Shown: positions 8,733 to 18,194, counted from the stretch's first letter. The stretch is 64,000 bases of DNA from Chitinophagaceae bacterium (GCA_022843585.1 JALHNJ010000011.1:62001-126000), one strand, 5' to 3'. Notes: generated by a model not told the origin, from the letters alone. Made by a program: numbers and translations.

Positions 8733-10106
8733 TTAGTATCCTGGATTCTGTATCAAGGATGGGTTAAGATTGATTTGAGTTTGGGGCAATGGCCACAGCA
8801 TATCTGTACTTTGCCATGTGCCGGGTTTCAGAAGCCCTAAGACAGCGTTAGCCCGATTTGTGCGCTTCAAATCGAACCATCTATGTCCCCATTCCGCAAG
8901 TAATTCAAATCGTCTTTCTTTTTCTATTGCCGATAGTATTTCATCCCTGGTCATGGCAAGGGAGGCGGGAAGGTTTGCTCTTGTCCGAATAACATTAAGA
9001 TCTGCAAGTGCATCCGATAATTTTGAGAGGTGGGCCCTTGCTTCAGCTCTTATCAGGTATGTCTCTGCTAATCGTAGGACCATATAATATTCAGTGATAG
9101 TTGCTCCTGTTCTTACTTTGTATTTAGTAGGGTAATAAAGTGTTTGCGATGAAAATACTCTGGACTTAGTCCAACTAATTTTTCGACGATCATTTGGCTC
9201 AAACGAATTAATAAGATTGTCGGTTAGAAGATAGGTAGGTGTGCTCGTTGTTGTGGAAGGAATAAAAGTGTTCCCTTCAAACGTGTTCCTAGATGGGTTT
9301 ACCGGACGGAGTTGCCAGATTGCTTCACTACTATTCACCAGAAAAACATTATCCAGATTGCTGACGAGGTTATATGATGTTGAAGAAAATACATTATTCG
9401 CTTCTGCCTCAGCTTTAGCATAGTCATTTTGATACAGATATATCCTCGCTAGTAATGCCTGGGCCGCATATTTATTGGGACGTACACGCTCAGCAGAAGG
9501 ATAGTTGGCTCCTAATAACTCTTTTGCATCTTTTAAGTCATTTACCATCTGAGTTATTACTGAAGCTGAGGATGTTCTAGGAATTCTTACATTGTTCAAG
9601 TAATCATTTGAAAGGATGAGTGGCACATCACCAAATAAATTAACAAGGTAGAAGTAACAGAAAGCTCTAATAAATTTGGCTTCGCCCAATATCATATTCT
9701 GAACACCCAACGATAAACCGGCAGATGCTGGTGCTTTTTTAATGATGGAATTGGCTGCATAAATATATCTATAACAAGCGTTCCAGAATGAGCTTTCGAG
9801 TGTTGAATGATTAAGTACAGATAATTCATTTGCAATAAATTCATCTCTAGAAGATCCGGGTGTATAATAGTAAAGTTCATCAGCAGACATTCCTGTATAA
9901 AAAGTCGTGTTTCCGGAAGAAAATTGAGTTGAACTATTCATCATTTCGCTGTATATACCCAAGACTGATTGAACTGCCGTACTATCATTATTGAAAACAA
10001 ATTCTGTCCCAAGCTGATCAACTGGCAAGGGAATATCTGCAAATTTTTTACAAGCACTTACAAAAATGGTAACTATAAAGGCTATAAAAAGAGATAACTT
10101 TTTCAT
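8733..10106 (-). CDS. RagB/SusD family outer-membrane lipoprotein
   Basis: 457 residues. The N-terminus is a lipoprotein signal (SLFIAFIVTIFVSACKKFAD) with Cys at position 19. TPR-like SusD helices follow, including GEAKFIRAFCYFYLVNLFGDVP and AQALLARIYLYQNDYAKAEA, and the late RRFELLAEWGHRWFDLKR motif, which is diagnostic for the family. It forms the lid on the SusC transporter encoded 9 bases upstream. The substrate is not apparent: no glycoside hydrolase or lyase sits nearby, and the neighbour is a TlpA-like protein, so peptide or another thiol-containing ligand is possible. Confidence 0.93.
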   Translation of the reverse strand: MKKLSLFIAFIVTIFVSACKKFADIPLPVDQLGTEFVFNNDSTAVQSVLGIYSEMMNSSTQFSSGNTTFYTGMSADELYYYTPGSSRDEFIANELSVLNHSTLESSFWNACYRYIYAANSIIKKAPASAGLSLGVQNMILGEAKFIRAFCYFYLVNLFGDVPLILSNDYLNNVRIPRTSSASVITQMVNDLKDAKELLGANYPSAERVRPNKYAAQALLARIYLYQNDYAKAEAEANNVFSSTSYNLVSNLDNVFLVNSSEAIWQLRPVNPSRNTFEGNTFIPSTTTSTPTYLLTDNLINSFEPNDRRKISWTKSRVFSSQTLYYPTKYKVRTGATITEYYMVLRLAETYLIRAEARAHLSKLSDALADLNVIRTRANLPASLAMTRDEILSAIEKERRFELLAEWGHRWFDLKRTNRANAVLGLLKPGTWQSTDMLWPLPQTQINLNPSLIQNPGY

Positions 10107-10115
10107 GTTGATAAT

Positions 10116-13100
10116 TTAAAAATTTAACTGGATACCGGTAACGAACATTTTCAACGGAGGTAATCTCAAAATACTCTGAGACTCGGGGTCTGCACCTTTA
10201 AATTTTGTAAGGACGAACAGATTCTGACCCTGAACATAAAGACGGCAGCGTTGCAGGTGAAATTTCTTCGCAAGCTTTGCAGACATTTTCCAAGACAATG
10301 CAACGTTTTTTAACCTGATGTAAGAAGCGTCTGTAATAGCTGCACTGGAGTTTAACATTTTTAAGTAAGCACTGCCAGCAGGAGATGTTAAACGCTGGGA
10401 GTATTTCTGGTAGGTAGCGATATCGCCAGGCTTTTGCCAACGATCAATCAAAGCTATCGACTGATTATTAGCGGAGCCTGGGAGTCCGGCACCCGTAAAA
10501 AATGGATTGCTTCCGTTTTGCTTTTTGAATTCAGTAAATATTTCAAGTTCCCAATTTTTATACTGAATATTATTACCTAAACCACCATAAAATTTAGGCA
10601 GGTTTGTTCCATTGTAAACAAGATCATTATCGTTTATCAAGTTATCGTTATTAATATCTGTGAATCTATATATTCCCGTTTGGGGATCAACACCAACATA
10701 TTGGTAGCCCTTATTTAAACTTAAAGGTCTTCCAATTTCATACTGTGTTGAATAGGTAGATGAGGCAAGCCCGGGAAACGCAACCAGCTTATTTTGTGGA
10801 ATCGTAAAATTAAAAGCTGTAGTCCAGGTGAATTTATCATTTTTAATAGTTATTGAATTCAGCGATATTTCGAACCCCTTATTTTGAACAACTCCGGGAA
10901 AGTTTGTAAGCACATTTCCAAAGCCTGTCTGACCCGGCAATGAGTAGTAAATTATCTGGTTATCACTTCTGTTCCGGTACCAGTTGCCTACAAACTGAAT
11001 ACGATCCTTAACAAATCCCAGTTCGATCGCCAATTCTACTTTTCGGATCTGTTCCCAACTGTAATCTGGATTAAAGAGACGAGACGGAAAAAGTGCGGTT
11101 TGCCCTTGATAAGGATATTGGGTAGCAGTGTAAGTGTCAAGATATTGGTAATCTTGTATCAAATCGTTCCCTGTGATGCCATAGCTAGCTCTCAGTTTTC
11201 CATAGCTAACAAAAGGCAGATGCGCCTTGATAAATTTTTCGTCACTAAAGATCCAACCCGAGCCAACGGCTCCAAATAAAGCAGTTCTCTTACCCGGCCC
11301 AAAACGGGAAGAAACATCTCTTCTTCCAGTAAGGTTAATCAGGTATTTTGATTTGAAATTATACTCTGCCCGCCCATAAATTGATCCATAGTGATAGAGA
11401 GTGTATTGGTTGGAGGAAACTGTAGTTTGTGCCGCTGAAATAGAGTTGATCAAATTGTCATTCGTATAACCATCGGCAACTATTCCCGTTTTAGTAATCA
11501 CCGTTTCCTGCCAGGTAGCGCCAATCATTACCTGCAATTTGTGAGTTGAGCTTTTTTGCCAAATATATTCAAGCTGAGGTTCAATTATCCATCCTTTAGT
11601 TTGGTTGGTTCCAAAAAACGCAGAACCCTTTGGAAGATTAGCAGGATCAAGGGCTGCTATTGGACTCAACAGCTTCTCATCGGTTCTTACAAGATTAGCT
11701 CCAAGGCTTAGTTTTAATTTTAACGATGGAATGATTTTATATCCTGCCAGCACATTAGATGTTAATCTGTCTGTAGTAACTGTATAAGTCTTCAACGTCC
11801 CGGCAAGTGGATTTACAAACGATACTCCTCCTTTACTCCAGGTAAGCTTTCCCAACGAGTCATATAAATCCGGGATATTTGGCGGTAAATTAAGATACTG
11901 TGTCAGGTCATCCGGTTGCAATGCATTTTTACCGTTACCAAAACTAGTATTGAAATTGATATCGAATTTATTATTCTCTGAACGATGAATAACATTGAGA
12001 CTGGCAGCAATCCGTTCGAACTTACGGTCACCAGGAAAAACAGTCGATTCTTTATAATAGTTCCCACCGAAAGTAAATCTCGTCCAGCTATTTCCGCCTG
12101 ACAAACGAATATTGGCGTTAAGGCTATTTGAAGTGTTGCCGATAAATTCTTTTTTCAGATCGGTATATTTCAGCGTATCGTAAAGGAGTAAATCTTTGGC
12201 ACCGGGCAACGTTGGAATAACACCATCGTTTGCAAAAGCTTCACGTCGCATTTGAACGTATTGCCTGGTATTCATGAAATCTATTGTCCGTGTGACTTTA
12301 CCCCAGCCTGAATATACATTGACATCCATCGACGTTTTCCCAGACTTATTACTCTTAGTTGTAATCAAAATAACCCCATTTGCTCCACGGCTTCCATATA
12401 TTGCTGTAGCATCCGCATCCTTCAGGACTTCAATACTCTCAATATCCGCAGGGTTCAAGGTATTAAATGGGCTATTCGCTTGTACACCACTTCCTCTTTG
12501 GGTTACGATGTCTGCATCGTTTAAAAAGGGCATTCCATCGATAACATACAGCGGGCTGATGCCATTCTGAATAGAATTCTGACCTCGTATTACTACATTG
12601 AATCCTGATCCGGGCAAGCCATTTTGTTGGGTCACTTCCAACCCAGGAATTCGTCCTTGCAAAGTAGCCAGAGGATTTGACACTGGTTGGTTGCCGATAT
12701 CCTTACTTGTTATTTTACCTACTGAACCTGTGTTTAAACGTTTGGAAGTTGTGTAATAACCTTTTACAATTGTTTCATCAAGCGTGCCTACTTTGTCCTT
12801 TGTCGTTATAATAAGCCGGGTTTGCTCGTTGATAGGTATTTCCAAATTGTCAATTTCCGCACCACTCAACACGAGCACATCGTTATTGTGAACCCTCTTA
12901 ATAGCAAATTCTCCATTCCCATCCGTCACGGTTATTTTCCGTGAGCCCCGGACTGAAATAGTCACTCCAACCACAGGTTCATTTTTATCATTAACGACTT
13001 TCCCAGTTATATCTATAAAGTCGGCTACGACAGTTACTATTTCTTTGGGCTGTCCTTTACCTGTGATTAGGATATATTTATTTTCAATAGTATAAGAAAT

Positions 13101-13415
13101 TGATTGTTGATTAAAACAATGATCGAGTACTTTCAACAGAGTTGCCTCATGCAAATCAATTGTCACCAGTGAGGAATTAACCAATTGCTCTTTTGTATAC
13201 ACAAACCGGTAATGGCTTTGCCGTTCCACCTCTTTAAAGACTTTTTCCAGGGGCGCATTTTTGAGGGAGATAGTGATGTTTTGCGCAAGACCATTTGCGC
13301 CCGCAACCATGCAGGAAAGGAAAAGGATAAAGGTTGTCATTTTCATAAGCAGGAAGGTTTTTCTGGTCAATGGCAGCCGCCAACGGCAGCCTTTGCAATA
13401 AGCAATTAGTTGCAT
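10116..13415 (-). CDS. SusC/RagA TonB-linked outer-membrane protein with STN signalling domain
   Basis: 1099 residues. It has an extended signal sequence (about 1-45), an STN domain (about 50-118; NAPLEKVFKEVERQSHYRFV) that contacts FecR, and a carboxypeptidase-D-like domain (about 135-210). A plug follows, with NPLATLQGRIPGLEV and the SusC hallmark VLKDADATAIYGSRGANGVI, then a 22-strand-type barrel ending in an aromatic C-terminal strand (FVTGIQLNF). The STN domain together with the adjacent FecR and ECF sigma makes this a transducer-type receptor: ligand binding should switch on its own operon. The long N-terminus is usual for Chitinophagaceae SusC proteins, so I keep the first ATG. Confidence 0.94.
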   Translation of the reverse strand: MQLIAYCKGCRWRLPLTRKTFLLMKMTTFILFLSCMVAGANGLAQNITISLKNAPLEKVFKEVERQSHYRFVYTKEQLVNSSLVTIDLHEATLLKVLDHCFNQQSISYTIENKYILITGKGQPKEIVTVVADFIDITGKVVNDKNEPVVGVTISVRGSRKITVTDGNGEFAIKRVHNNDVLVLSGAEIDNLEIPINEQTRLIITTKDKVGTLDETIVKGYYTTSKRLNTGSVGKITSKDIGNQPVSNPLATLQGRIPGLEVTQQNGLPGSGFNVVIRGQNSIQNGISPLYVIDGMPFLNDADIVTQRGSGVQANSPFNTLNPADIESIEVLKDADATAIYGSRGANGVILITTKSNKSGKTSMDVNVYSGWGKVTRTIDFMNTRQYVQMRREAFANDGVIPTLPGAKDLLLYDTLKYTDLKKEFIGNTSNSLNANIRLSGGNSWTRFTFGGNYYKESTVFPGDRKFERIAASLNVIHRSENNKFDINFNTSFGNGKNALQPDDLTQYLNLPPNIPDLYDSLGKLTWSKGGVSFVNPLAGTLKTYTVTTDRLTSNVLAGYKIIPSLKLKLSLGANLVRTDEKLLSPIAALDPANLPKGSAFFGTNQTKGWIIEPQLEYIWQKSSTHKLQVMIGATWQETVITKTGIVADGYTNDNLINSISAAQTTVSSNQYTLYHYGSIYGRAEYNFKSKYLINLTGRRDVSSRFGPGKRTALFGAVGSGWIFSDEKFIKAHLPFVSYGKLRASYGITGNDLIQDYQYLDTYTATQYPYQGQTALFPSRLFNPDYSWEQIRKVELAIELGFVKDRIQFVGNWYRNRSDNQIIYYSLPGQTGFGNVLTNFPGVVQNKGFEISLNSITIKNDKFTWTTAFNFTIPQNKLVAFPGLASSTYSTQYEIGRPLSLNKGYQYVGVDPQTGIYRFTDINNDNLINDNDLVYNGTNLPKFYGGLGNNIQYKNWELEIFTEFKKQNGSNPFFTGAGLPGSANNQSIALIDRWQKPGDIATYQKYSQRLTSPAGSAYLKMLNSSAAITDASYIRLKNVALSWKMSAKLAKKFHLQRCRLYVQGQNLFVLTKFKGADPESQSILRLPPLKMFVTGIQLNF

Positions 13416-13537
13416 AGCTTTGATTTGTTTGGGTTAAACAATGAGAGTTTACACGACTTGAAAAATGGGTAGCCCAGGCACCGGCCGGTAGTGTTCTAGC
13501 ATTACTGGCCAATTTTTTTATTGGGCATACCCATTGG

Positions 13538-14728
13538 TTACTTCATAACAATAATTTTTTTGTTGTCTAATTTAAAATGTACCTGCCCTGTTCCTTGCAG
13601 GTAGTGTAATAATTTATCAATCGGTTCTGTTCTGTCAACTGTTGCATTAAAATGATGGGTCACTTTATCCTGATAAATAATTTCAGCACCATACCATCGC
13701 TTTACCTGCCGCATAATATTTTCAATCGGTGCATCTGTAAATTTAAATTCGTGATTTTTCCAGGCTACTATATTAATGGTATCTACGTTCGATATTCTGA
13801 TGTCAGCCCCAATAACGGCGGATTGCTGACCGGGAACAAGCATTTTGAAATCACTGCCTTTTGAAACCTTCACCGAACCTTCCAGCAATGTTGTAGTTAA
13901 AGACGGCTCATCGCTGTAGGCATTAATATTAAAGTGTGTTCCCACTACTTCTACATTGACATCAGCCGCTATAACCCGAAAGGGTTTACTGCTATTTTTC
14001 GCCACTTCAAAATATCCTTCCCCACTCAATTCCACTATTCGATCATTTCCAGTAAAACGTGAAGGATATTTCAACATGCTCGATGCATTCAGCCAAACCC
14101 TTGTACCATCCGGCAGTGTAACCTGATATTGTCCCCCCACCGGTGTTGTGAGTGTATGCATAACCGAAGCAGTTTGTACTTCCGTATCATCTTCATACAC
14201 CATCCTGCCATCCTGTGTTTTAATAACCGATATACCACTATCAGCATTCAATAAACCATTCTTAGCAGATGACAGATCAATCACGGTACCATTTTCCAGT
14301 GTCAGCGTTGCTTTATTGCCACCCGGCTGAAGGGTTGATCCTTCCGCAATCAATGGATCTTTTGTTTTCATACTTTTTGTGACATACTGATAAATAAAAA
14401 AGATACCGACTACTAAAATCACTGATGCCGCAGCCATCCACACAGTATTTATCTTAAATCTTTTTACAGGCTTTTTAAATTTCCCATCAGCCAATAATTT
14501 TTCATACGATTGTTCGGCATTCACTTTATCCATCCATGCAAGGTTCTGTTCCAGGTTGTCTTCATCGGTCAGTTCTTCAAACAACTGCATATTACGATCA
14601 CTCTCGTTCACCCAATTATCCAGTTCATCATGATCTTTTTCTGTGATAGTTCCACGTATATAGCCTGCTATCAGGAAGGCAATGCGATAGGCACCTTTAT
14701 CCATATTTGCGTAAGGATTTTCTTTCAT
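13538..14728 (-). CDS. FecR-family anti-sigma factor
   Basis: 396 residues. A cytosolic N-terminal anti-sigma domain (about 12-60, with LIAGYIRG, ELDNWVNES and NMQLFEEL) is followed by one membrane span (about 88-108, WMAAASVILVVGIFFIYQYV). The periplasmic FecR domain (about 170-270; LPDGTRVWLNASSMLKYPSRF and GEGYFEVAKNSSKPFRV) and a C-terminal DUF4974-like domain complete it. It holds the adjacent ECF sigma factor until signalled by the SusC STN domain. It lies 55 bases after the sigma gene and 122 before susC. Confidence 0.93.
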   Translation of the reverse strand: MKENPYANMDKGAYRIAFLIAGYIRGTITEKDHDELDNWVNESDRNMQLFEELTDEDNLEQNLAWMDKVNAEQSYEKLLADGKFKKPVKRFKINTVWMAAASVILVVGIFFIYQYVTKSMKTKDPLIAEGSTLQPGGNKATLTLENGTVIDLSSAKNGLLNADSGISVIKTQDGRMVYEDDTEVQTASVMHTLTTPVGGQYQVTLPDGTRVWLNASSMLKYPSRFTGNDRIVELSGEGYFEVAKNSSKPFRVIAADVNVEVVGTHFNINAYSDEPSLTTTLLEGSVKVSKGSDFKMLVPGQQSAVIGADIRISNVDTINIVAWKNHEFKFTDAPIENIMRQVKRWYGAEIIYQDKVTHHFNATVDRTEPIDKLLHYLQGTGQVHFKLDNKKIIVMK

Positions 14729-14783
14729 GCTATTAAGTTACTACATGATGATAATAAGAGAAGGGAAGTCACCCAAAAAAATA

Positions 14784-15380
14784 CTACAAAGGTTGGAAGA
14801 AATTTTGCAAAATCAGATAAAGGAAAACCACCACCGGTTTCAGGAGCCGTTTGCGCAAGGCTTCGAGTCCCCTTACTTTCTGTGTATTAACTGTATTGGG
14901 AGAAAGATGTAATTCACGGGCAATTTCACCCGTTGATTTGCCTTCCAGATAGTGCATTCTTAATACCTTTTGGTTGCCGGGCGACAAATCCCTGAGAGCG
15001 GTATGAATTAGCCGGTACACTTCGCTCCGGACTGTATGGTCAAATGGAGTATCATTTGTAACTTCACGGGGATTCGATTTTTGGTGGGTTTCGTTCCTTT
15101 TTTGCTCCCTTTTGAAGGCATGGATACTGTCCCGGCGAACGGTTTTGTAGAGGTAGGCCCGGATGGCTGGATAGCTGTTAAGCTTAACATGCATTTTCCA
15201 TGTTTTTATAAGGGCATCTGAGGCAATTTCCTCTGCAATAGGGCGGCTAACCCACCGGAAGGCATAGAGAGCCAGGGCGGGCTGAAATTCCCGGTAAAAG
15301 AAAGCCAAAGCCGATTCCTCTCCTTGCTGAAAAGCGAATGCCTGAGCCTCCCTGGACAGGATATGATCCCCAGTTTTCAT
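14784..15380 (-). CDS. ECF RNA polymerase sigma-70 factor (Bacteroidota FecI-like)
   Basis: 198 residues. Region 2 covers about 25-90, with IAEEIASDALIKTWKMH and IRAYLYKTVRRDSIHAF. Region 4 covers about 130-185: LSPGNQKVLRMHYLEGKST, then the HTH IARELHLSPNTVNTQKVRGL. It is partnered with the FecR gene downstream and presumably activates the susC-susD-tlpA genes. The hydrophobic tail VVVFLYLILQNFF after region 4 is common in this subfamily. It is divergent from the XRE operon with a gap of about 100 bases. Confidence 0.93.
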   Translation of the reverse strand: MKTGDHILSREAQAFAFQQGEESALAFFYREFQPALALYAFRWVSRPIAEEIASDALIKTWKMHVKLNSYPAIRAYLYKTVRRDSIHAFKREQKRNETHQKSNPREVTNDTPFDHTVRSEVYRLIHTALRDLSPGNQKVLRMHYLEGKSTGEIARELHLSPNTVNTQKVRGLEALRKRLLKPVVVFLYLILQNFFQPL

Positions 15381-15418
15381 GCAGGACAGAAAACTAAAGA
15401 TTCGGCTAATAAAATCGG

Positions 15419-15449
15419 TTGGATATGAGTTGACTTATACTTAAATTTG
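15419..15449 (+). promoter_or_regulatory. Putative Bacteroidota-type promoter of the XRE-ATPase operon
   Basis: TTG at 15419-15421 and TAAATTTG at 15442-15449, 20 bases apart, match the Bacteroidota -33 (TTG) and -7 (TAnnTTTG) elements at the usual spacing. The first gene of the operon starts 35 bases after the -7 box. Seen by eye only. Confidence 0.45.
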
Positions 15450-15484
15450 GTTGACCTTTACTATTTTTACAAAAAATATCCTTT

Positions 15485-15895
15485 ATGGCAACAGATACAA
15501 TAGAAAAGCCGGTTAAGAAACATGTAGGCCAAAATTTGCAGCGAATGCGGATTTACTTTGGCATTAAACAGGATGCTTTGGCAAAGGACTTAGGAATGAG
15601 CCAGCAAGCCGTTTCAAAAATTGAGCAACAACCGGAAATTGAAAGTGATTTATTGAAAAAGATAAGTGAAGTCATTGGTGTCTCACCGGAAATGATTGAG
15701 AATTTTGATGAAGAAAAGGCAATTTACAACATCAATAATACTCACTTTAGAGATAACACCTTTGAACAAGGTTCAACAGCTGCACCAATTGGGCAACAAT
15801 TTAATCCGCTTGAAAAAGTTGTTGAGCTTTATGAGAGACTATTAAAAAGTGAAAGGGAAAAAATAGAAATCTTATTGAACGCTAAACAATCATAG
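15485..15895 (+). CDS. XRE-family HTH transcriptional regulator (first of a tandem pair)
   Basis: 136 residues. An N-terminal Cro/C1-type HTH (about 14-70; IKQDALAKDLGMSQQAVSKI) is followed by a linker with INNTHFRDNTF and an acidic/basic C-terminal helix (FNPLEKVVELYERLLKSERE), probably for dimerisation. This architecture is widespread in Bacteroidota. It heads a four-gene operon with a paralogous XRE gene, an ATPase and a Toprim-like gene, spaced 27 bases, 24-27 bases and a 1-base overlap, so it probably autoregulates that operon. Confidence 0.9.
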   Translation: MATDTIEKPVKKHVGQNLQRMRIYFGIKQDALAKDLGMSQQAVSKIEQQPEIESDLLKKISEVIGVSPEMIENFDEEKAIYNINNTHFRDNTFEQGSTAAPIGQQFNPLEKVVELYERLLKSEREKIEILLNAKQS

Positions 15896-15922
15896 AAATT
15901 CTATTTAAAAAATTGAAATATT

Positions 15923-16330
15923 ATGGAAACAAAAGATTATACAAATATGCTCCACATTGGCAGAAAGGTTGAAAGAATACGAAGGCTTAGGGGAATGACG
16001 CAAACTGAATTAGGCGAAGCATTAGGCATCACAAAACAAGCTGTATCCAAAATGGAACAAACAGAGCAGCTTGATGATGAAAGATTGAAAGTTGTAGCAG
16101 AAGCATTAGGCGTTACAGAAGATGGCTTAAAAAAGTTCAATGAGGAAACTGTCTTATATAATACTATTAATTTCTATGAAAATTGCGGTGTCAGTTCTGC
16201 ATCTATAAATGCACATTCAGAAATAGAAACTCTTAATAACTTTCCGATTGAAAAGACTATTGAAATGTTTGAAAAGTTATTAGAGAAAGAAAGACAGAAG
16301 TTTGAAAAAGTAAAAGGCGCAAAAAAATAA
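15923..16330 (+). CDS. XRE-family HTH transcriptional regulator (second of a tandem pair)
   Basis: 135 residues with the same layout as its neighbour: a Cro/C1-type HTH (about 12-66; MTQTELGEALGITKQAVSKM), a linker with LYNTINFYENCGVS and the final helix FPIEKTIEMFEKLLEKERQK. Recognition-helix residues (TKQAVSKM against SQQAVSKI in the first copy) are close but not identical, so the two may bind related sites or form a heterodimer. The pair probably arose by duplication. Confidence 0.9.
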   Translation: METKDYTNMLHIGRKVERIRRLRGMTQTELGEALGITKQAVSKMEQTEQLDDERLKVVAEALGVTEDGLKKFNEETVLYNTINFYENCGVSSASINAHSEIETLNNFPIEKTIEMFEKLLEKERQKFEKVKGAKK

Positions 16331-16357
16331 TTACAGAAATAGGTTAATATTGTATTG

Positions 16358-17344
16358 ATGTCAAATTTCCTCCGCCATATCCATATAGAGAATTTCAAAT
16401 CAGTCAAGGATATTGAGATTGATAGTTTTAGTCGGATTAATCTTTTTATCGGGCGGCCCAATGTTGGCAAATCAAATATTATTGAAGCGTTGTCATTATT
16501 TTCCATCCCGTTTTTAAAAGAAAATATTTCTAAAAAACTTTCCAATCTTATCAGGCTTGAGAATGAAACTGAATTATTTCATAATGGAAATACAGAAAGA
16601 GACGCCAAAATAAAAACTAACGAAGGCGAATGCAGGTTAGGATATAATCCAAAAGAAGGATTAAAAATTGATATCAACTTCTATAGTAACTCCTTTATCT
16701 ATAAGGTAGATGATAAGCTAAATGTTAAGGGCAGTTTCAGAAATGAGTCTTTTGAGCCTCCAGTCAAAAAATATATGTTTAAGCCGGATGTAAAATACCG
16801 GAAGTCCCACTCAAAATATCTGATACCCCCCTTTGGTTTTAACTTGTTAAGCATCATTGAAAATTATGACGACCTCAAGCAGCAGGTTATCCGGTTGTTC
16901 AGAGAATACAACCTGGAGATAGCCTTTGATAAAGGCAGTCAAACTATCAAGGTTATTCAGTCCGATAAAGAAGACGGCATCTTTCTTATACCTTATAATT
17001 CGATTGCGGACACCTTACAACGAATTATCTTTTACAAAGCAGCGATAGCTTCCAACAATAACAGCATTCTTCTTTTTGAAGAGCCGGAAGCTCATTCTTT
17101 TCCACCTTATATGACCCATCTCACACAAGAGATGATCTATAAAAGGGATAACCAGTACTTCATAGCGACCCATAGTCCTTTTATATTAAACGATTTACTT
17201 GAAAACAGCCGATCCGAGCTTTCCGTTTTTGTAGTTCATTATGAACAGCATGAAACAAAAGTGAGAAGGCTGAGTGAAGATGAGATGCATGATGTATTCC
17301 AGAACGGAGTGGACTTATTTACCAATAATGAAAGCTTCGTTTAA
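16358..17344 (+). CDS. OLD/SMC-like AAA ATPase (single-domain)
   Basis: 328 residues from the ATG at 16358. The TTG at 16355 is directly upstream, but ATG is preferred. It begins like OLD/RecF proteins (HIENFKSVKDIEID), with a Walker A in FIGRPNVGKSNIIEAL (about 31-46), a Walker B in ILLFEEPEAHSFPP (about 240) and an H-loop ATHSPF (about 268). No nuclease or Toprim domain is fused, unlike OLD or GajA. The next gene, overlapping by one base (TAATG), supplies a Toprim-like protein. The organisation recalls two-gene ATPase/Toprim defence systems (PARIS-like, split OLD-like), but the proteins are smaller. The role is inferred. Confidence 0.88.
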   Translation: MSNFLRHIHIENFKSVKDIEIDSFSRINLFIGRPNVGKSNIIEALSLFSIPFLKENISKKLSNLIRLENETELFHNGNTERDAKIKTNEGECRLGYNPKEGLKIDINFYSNSFIYKVDDKLNVKGSFRNESFEPPVKKYMFKPDVKYRKSHSKYLIPPFGFNLLSIIENYDDLKQQVIRLFREYNLEIAFDKGSQTIKVIQSDKEDGIFLIPYNSIADTLQRIIFYKAAIASNNNSILLFEEPEAHSFPPYMTHLTQEMIYKRDNQYFIATHSPFILNDLLENSRSELSVFVVHYEQHETKVRRLSEDEMHDVFQNGVDLFTNNESFV

Positions 17345-17877
17345 TGGATCTGGCAATTATCCCTGAATGCTACGTGGACACAAACCTTGTGGAGACATTG
17401 GTTCCCCCTAAAAAACAATATAATCATCAAAAAGGATGTGGCACAGTTACCAAAGTCATGAAGGAAAAGTTTACTAATGGCTTTGCTGTCGGTATTATTG
17501 ATAAAGACAAGAAGGAAGTTGATTACCTGAAAGAGTTTAATGAGCTTAGCAAAACTGATGGGTTAATTCTGCATAAACATAAAACAAGACCACACTATAT
17601 TATCCAGATAGTTCCAGGTATGGAGCGTTTTATTTTCAAGTGCCTGGCAGATAGCCACCTCTCGCCGGTAGATTTTGAACTTCCAGAAGATTTAGAATTA
17701 TTCCGGAAAGAATCAAAAACTGTAAACAGCAAAGATGATGACCGGTTCAGAAGATTATTTAAAGCCTTAAGAAAGGCAGGCTCTGGAGAAATTCTACGAT
17801 TGGCTGATTTGGTCAATTATCTTAAGGAAAAGAATTACAAGGCAGATGAAAATGAGCTAAAGAATATGATGAATTAG
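17344..17877 (+). CDS. Small Toprim-like protein coupled to the ATPase
   Basis: 177 residues, translationally coupled to the ATPase by the TAATG overlap. The N-terminus reads AIIPECYVDTNLVETLV, with Glu8 followed by Asp12, and then AVGIIDKDKKE, with Asp53-x-Asp55. This is the order and spacing expected for Toprim motifs (an acidic Glu after a beta strand, then DxD). The remainder is mostly helical and charged, without a recognised domain. It could be the nuclease/effector of a two-component ATPase-Toprim system. The family is not recognised by name, and the Toprim assignment is by motif only. Confidence 0.8.
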   Translation: MDLAIIPECYVDTNLVETLVPPKKQYNHQKGCGTVTKVMKEKFTNGFAVGIIDKDKKEVDYLKEFNELSKTDGLILHKHKTRPHYIIQIVPGMERFIFKCLADSHLSPVDFELPEDLELFRKESKTVNSKDDDRFRRLFKALRKAGSGEILRLADLVNYLKEKNYKADENELKNMMN

Positions 17878-17922
17878 TATTCCAAGTCATTAGCGGTTTT
17901 TTGAATCAATAGATAATTGTGG

Positions 17923-17938
17923 GTAGAGTGCACACTAC
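17923..17938. repeat. 16-bp near-perfect palindrome
   Basis: GTAGAGTGCACACTAC differs from its reverse complement only at the fifth position and its partner, and has a GTGCAC core. It is 46 bases after the Toprim-like stop codon. Size and symmetry suit an operator for a dimeric HTH protein, but no promoter is evident beside it. Confidence 0.3.
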
Positions 17939-18112
17939 CACTATTGAATCATTTTCGGATATTTTCGTATCAAATCGTATCATTTGCCTGAATTAAGGCC
18001 AGCAGTTGAACCCAGACAATAAGGAAGAAAGGTATAATGAGTCCTGAAATGTTGGTTTACTAATGCTAATAGATTGTTTGTTGGATGCTATGATTGAAAA
18101 GACAAACACATA

Positions 18113-18138
18113 AAAATCCCCGCTACGGCGGGGATTTT
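18113..18138 (+). terminator. Rho-independent terminator
   Basis: An AAAATCCCCGC stem pairs exactly with GCGGGGATTTT-type sequence around a TACG tetraloop (11 bp), continuing into T's. It lies 236 bases after the Toprim-like gene and probably ends that transcript, or acts as an attenuator for the leader ORFs that follow. Confidence 0.8.
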
Positions 18139-18194
18139 CTTACTAATCAAAAACCATTAACCATTAAACCTTATCCTATGAAAATTCAAATCTA

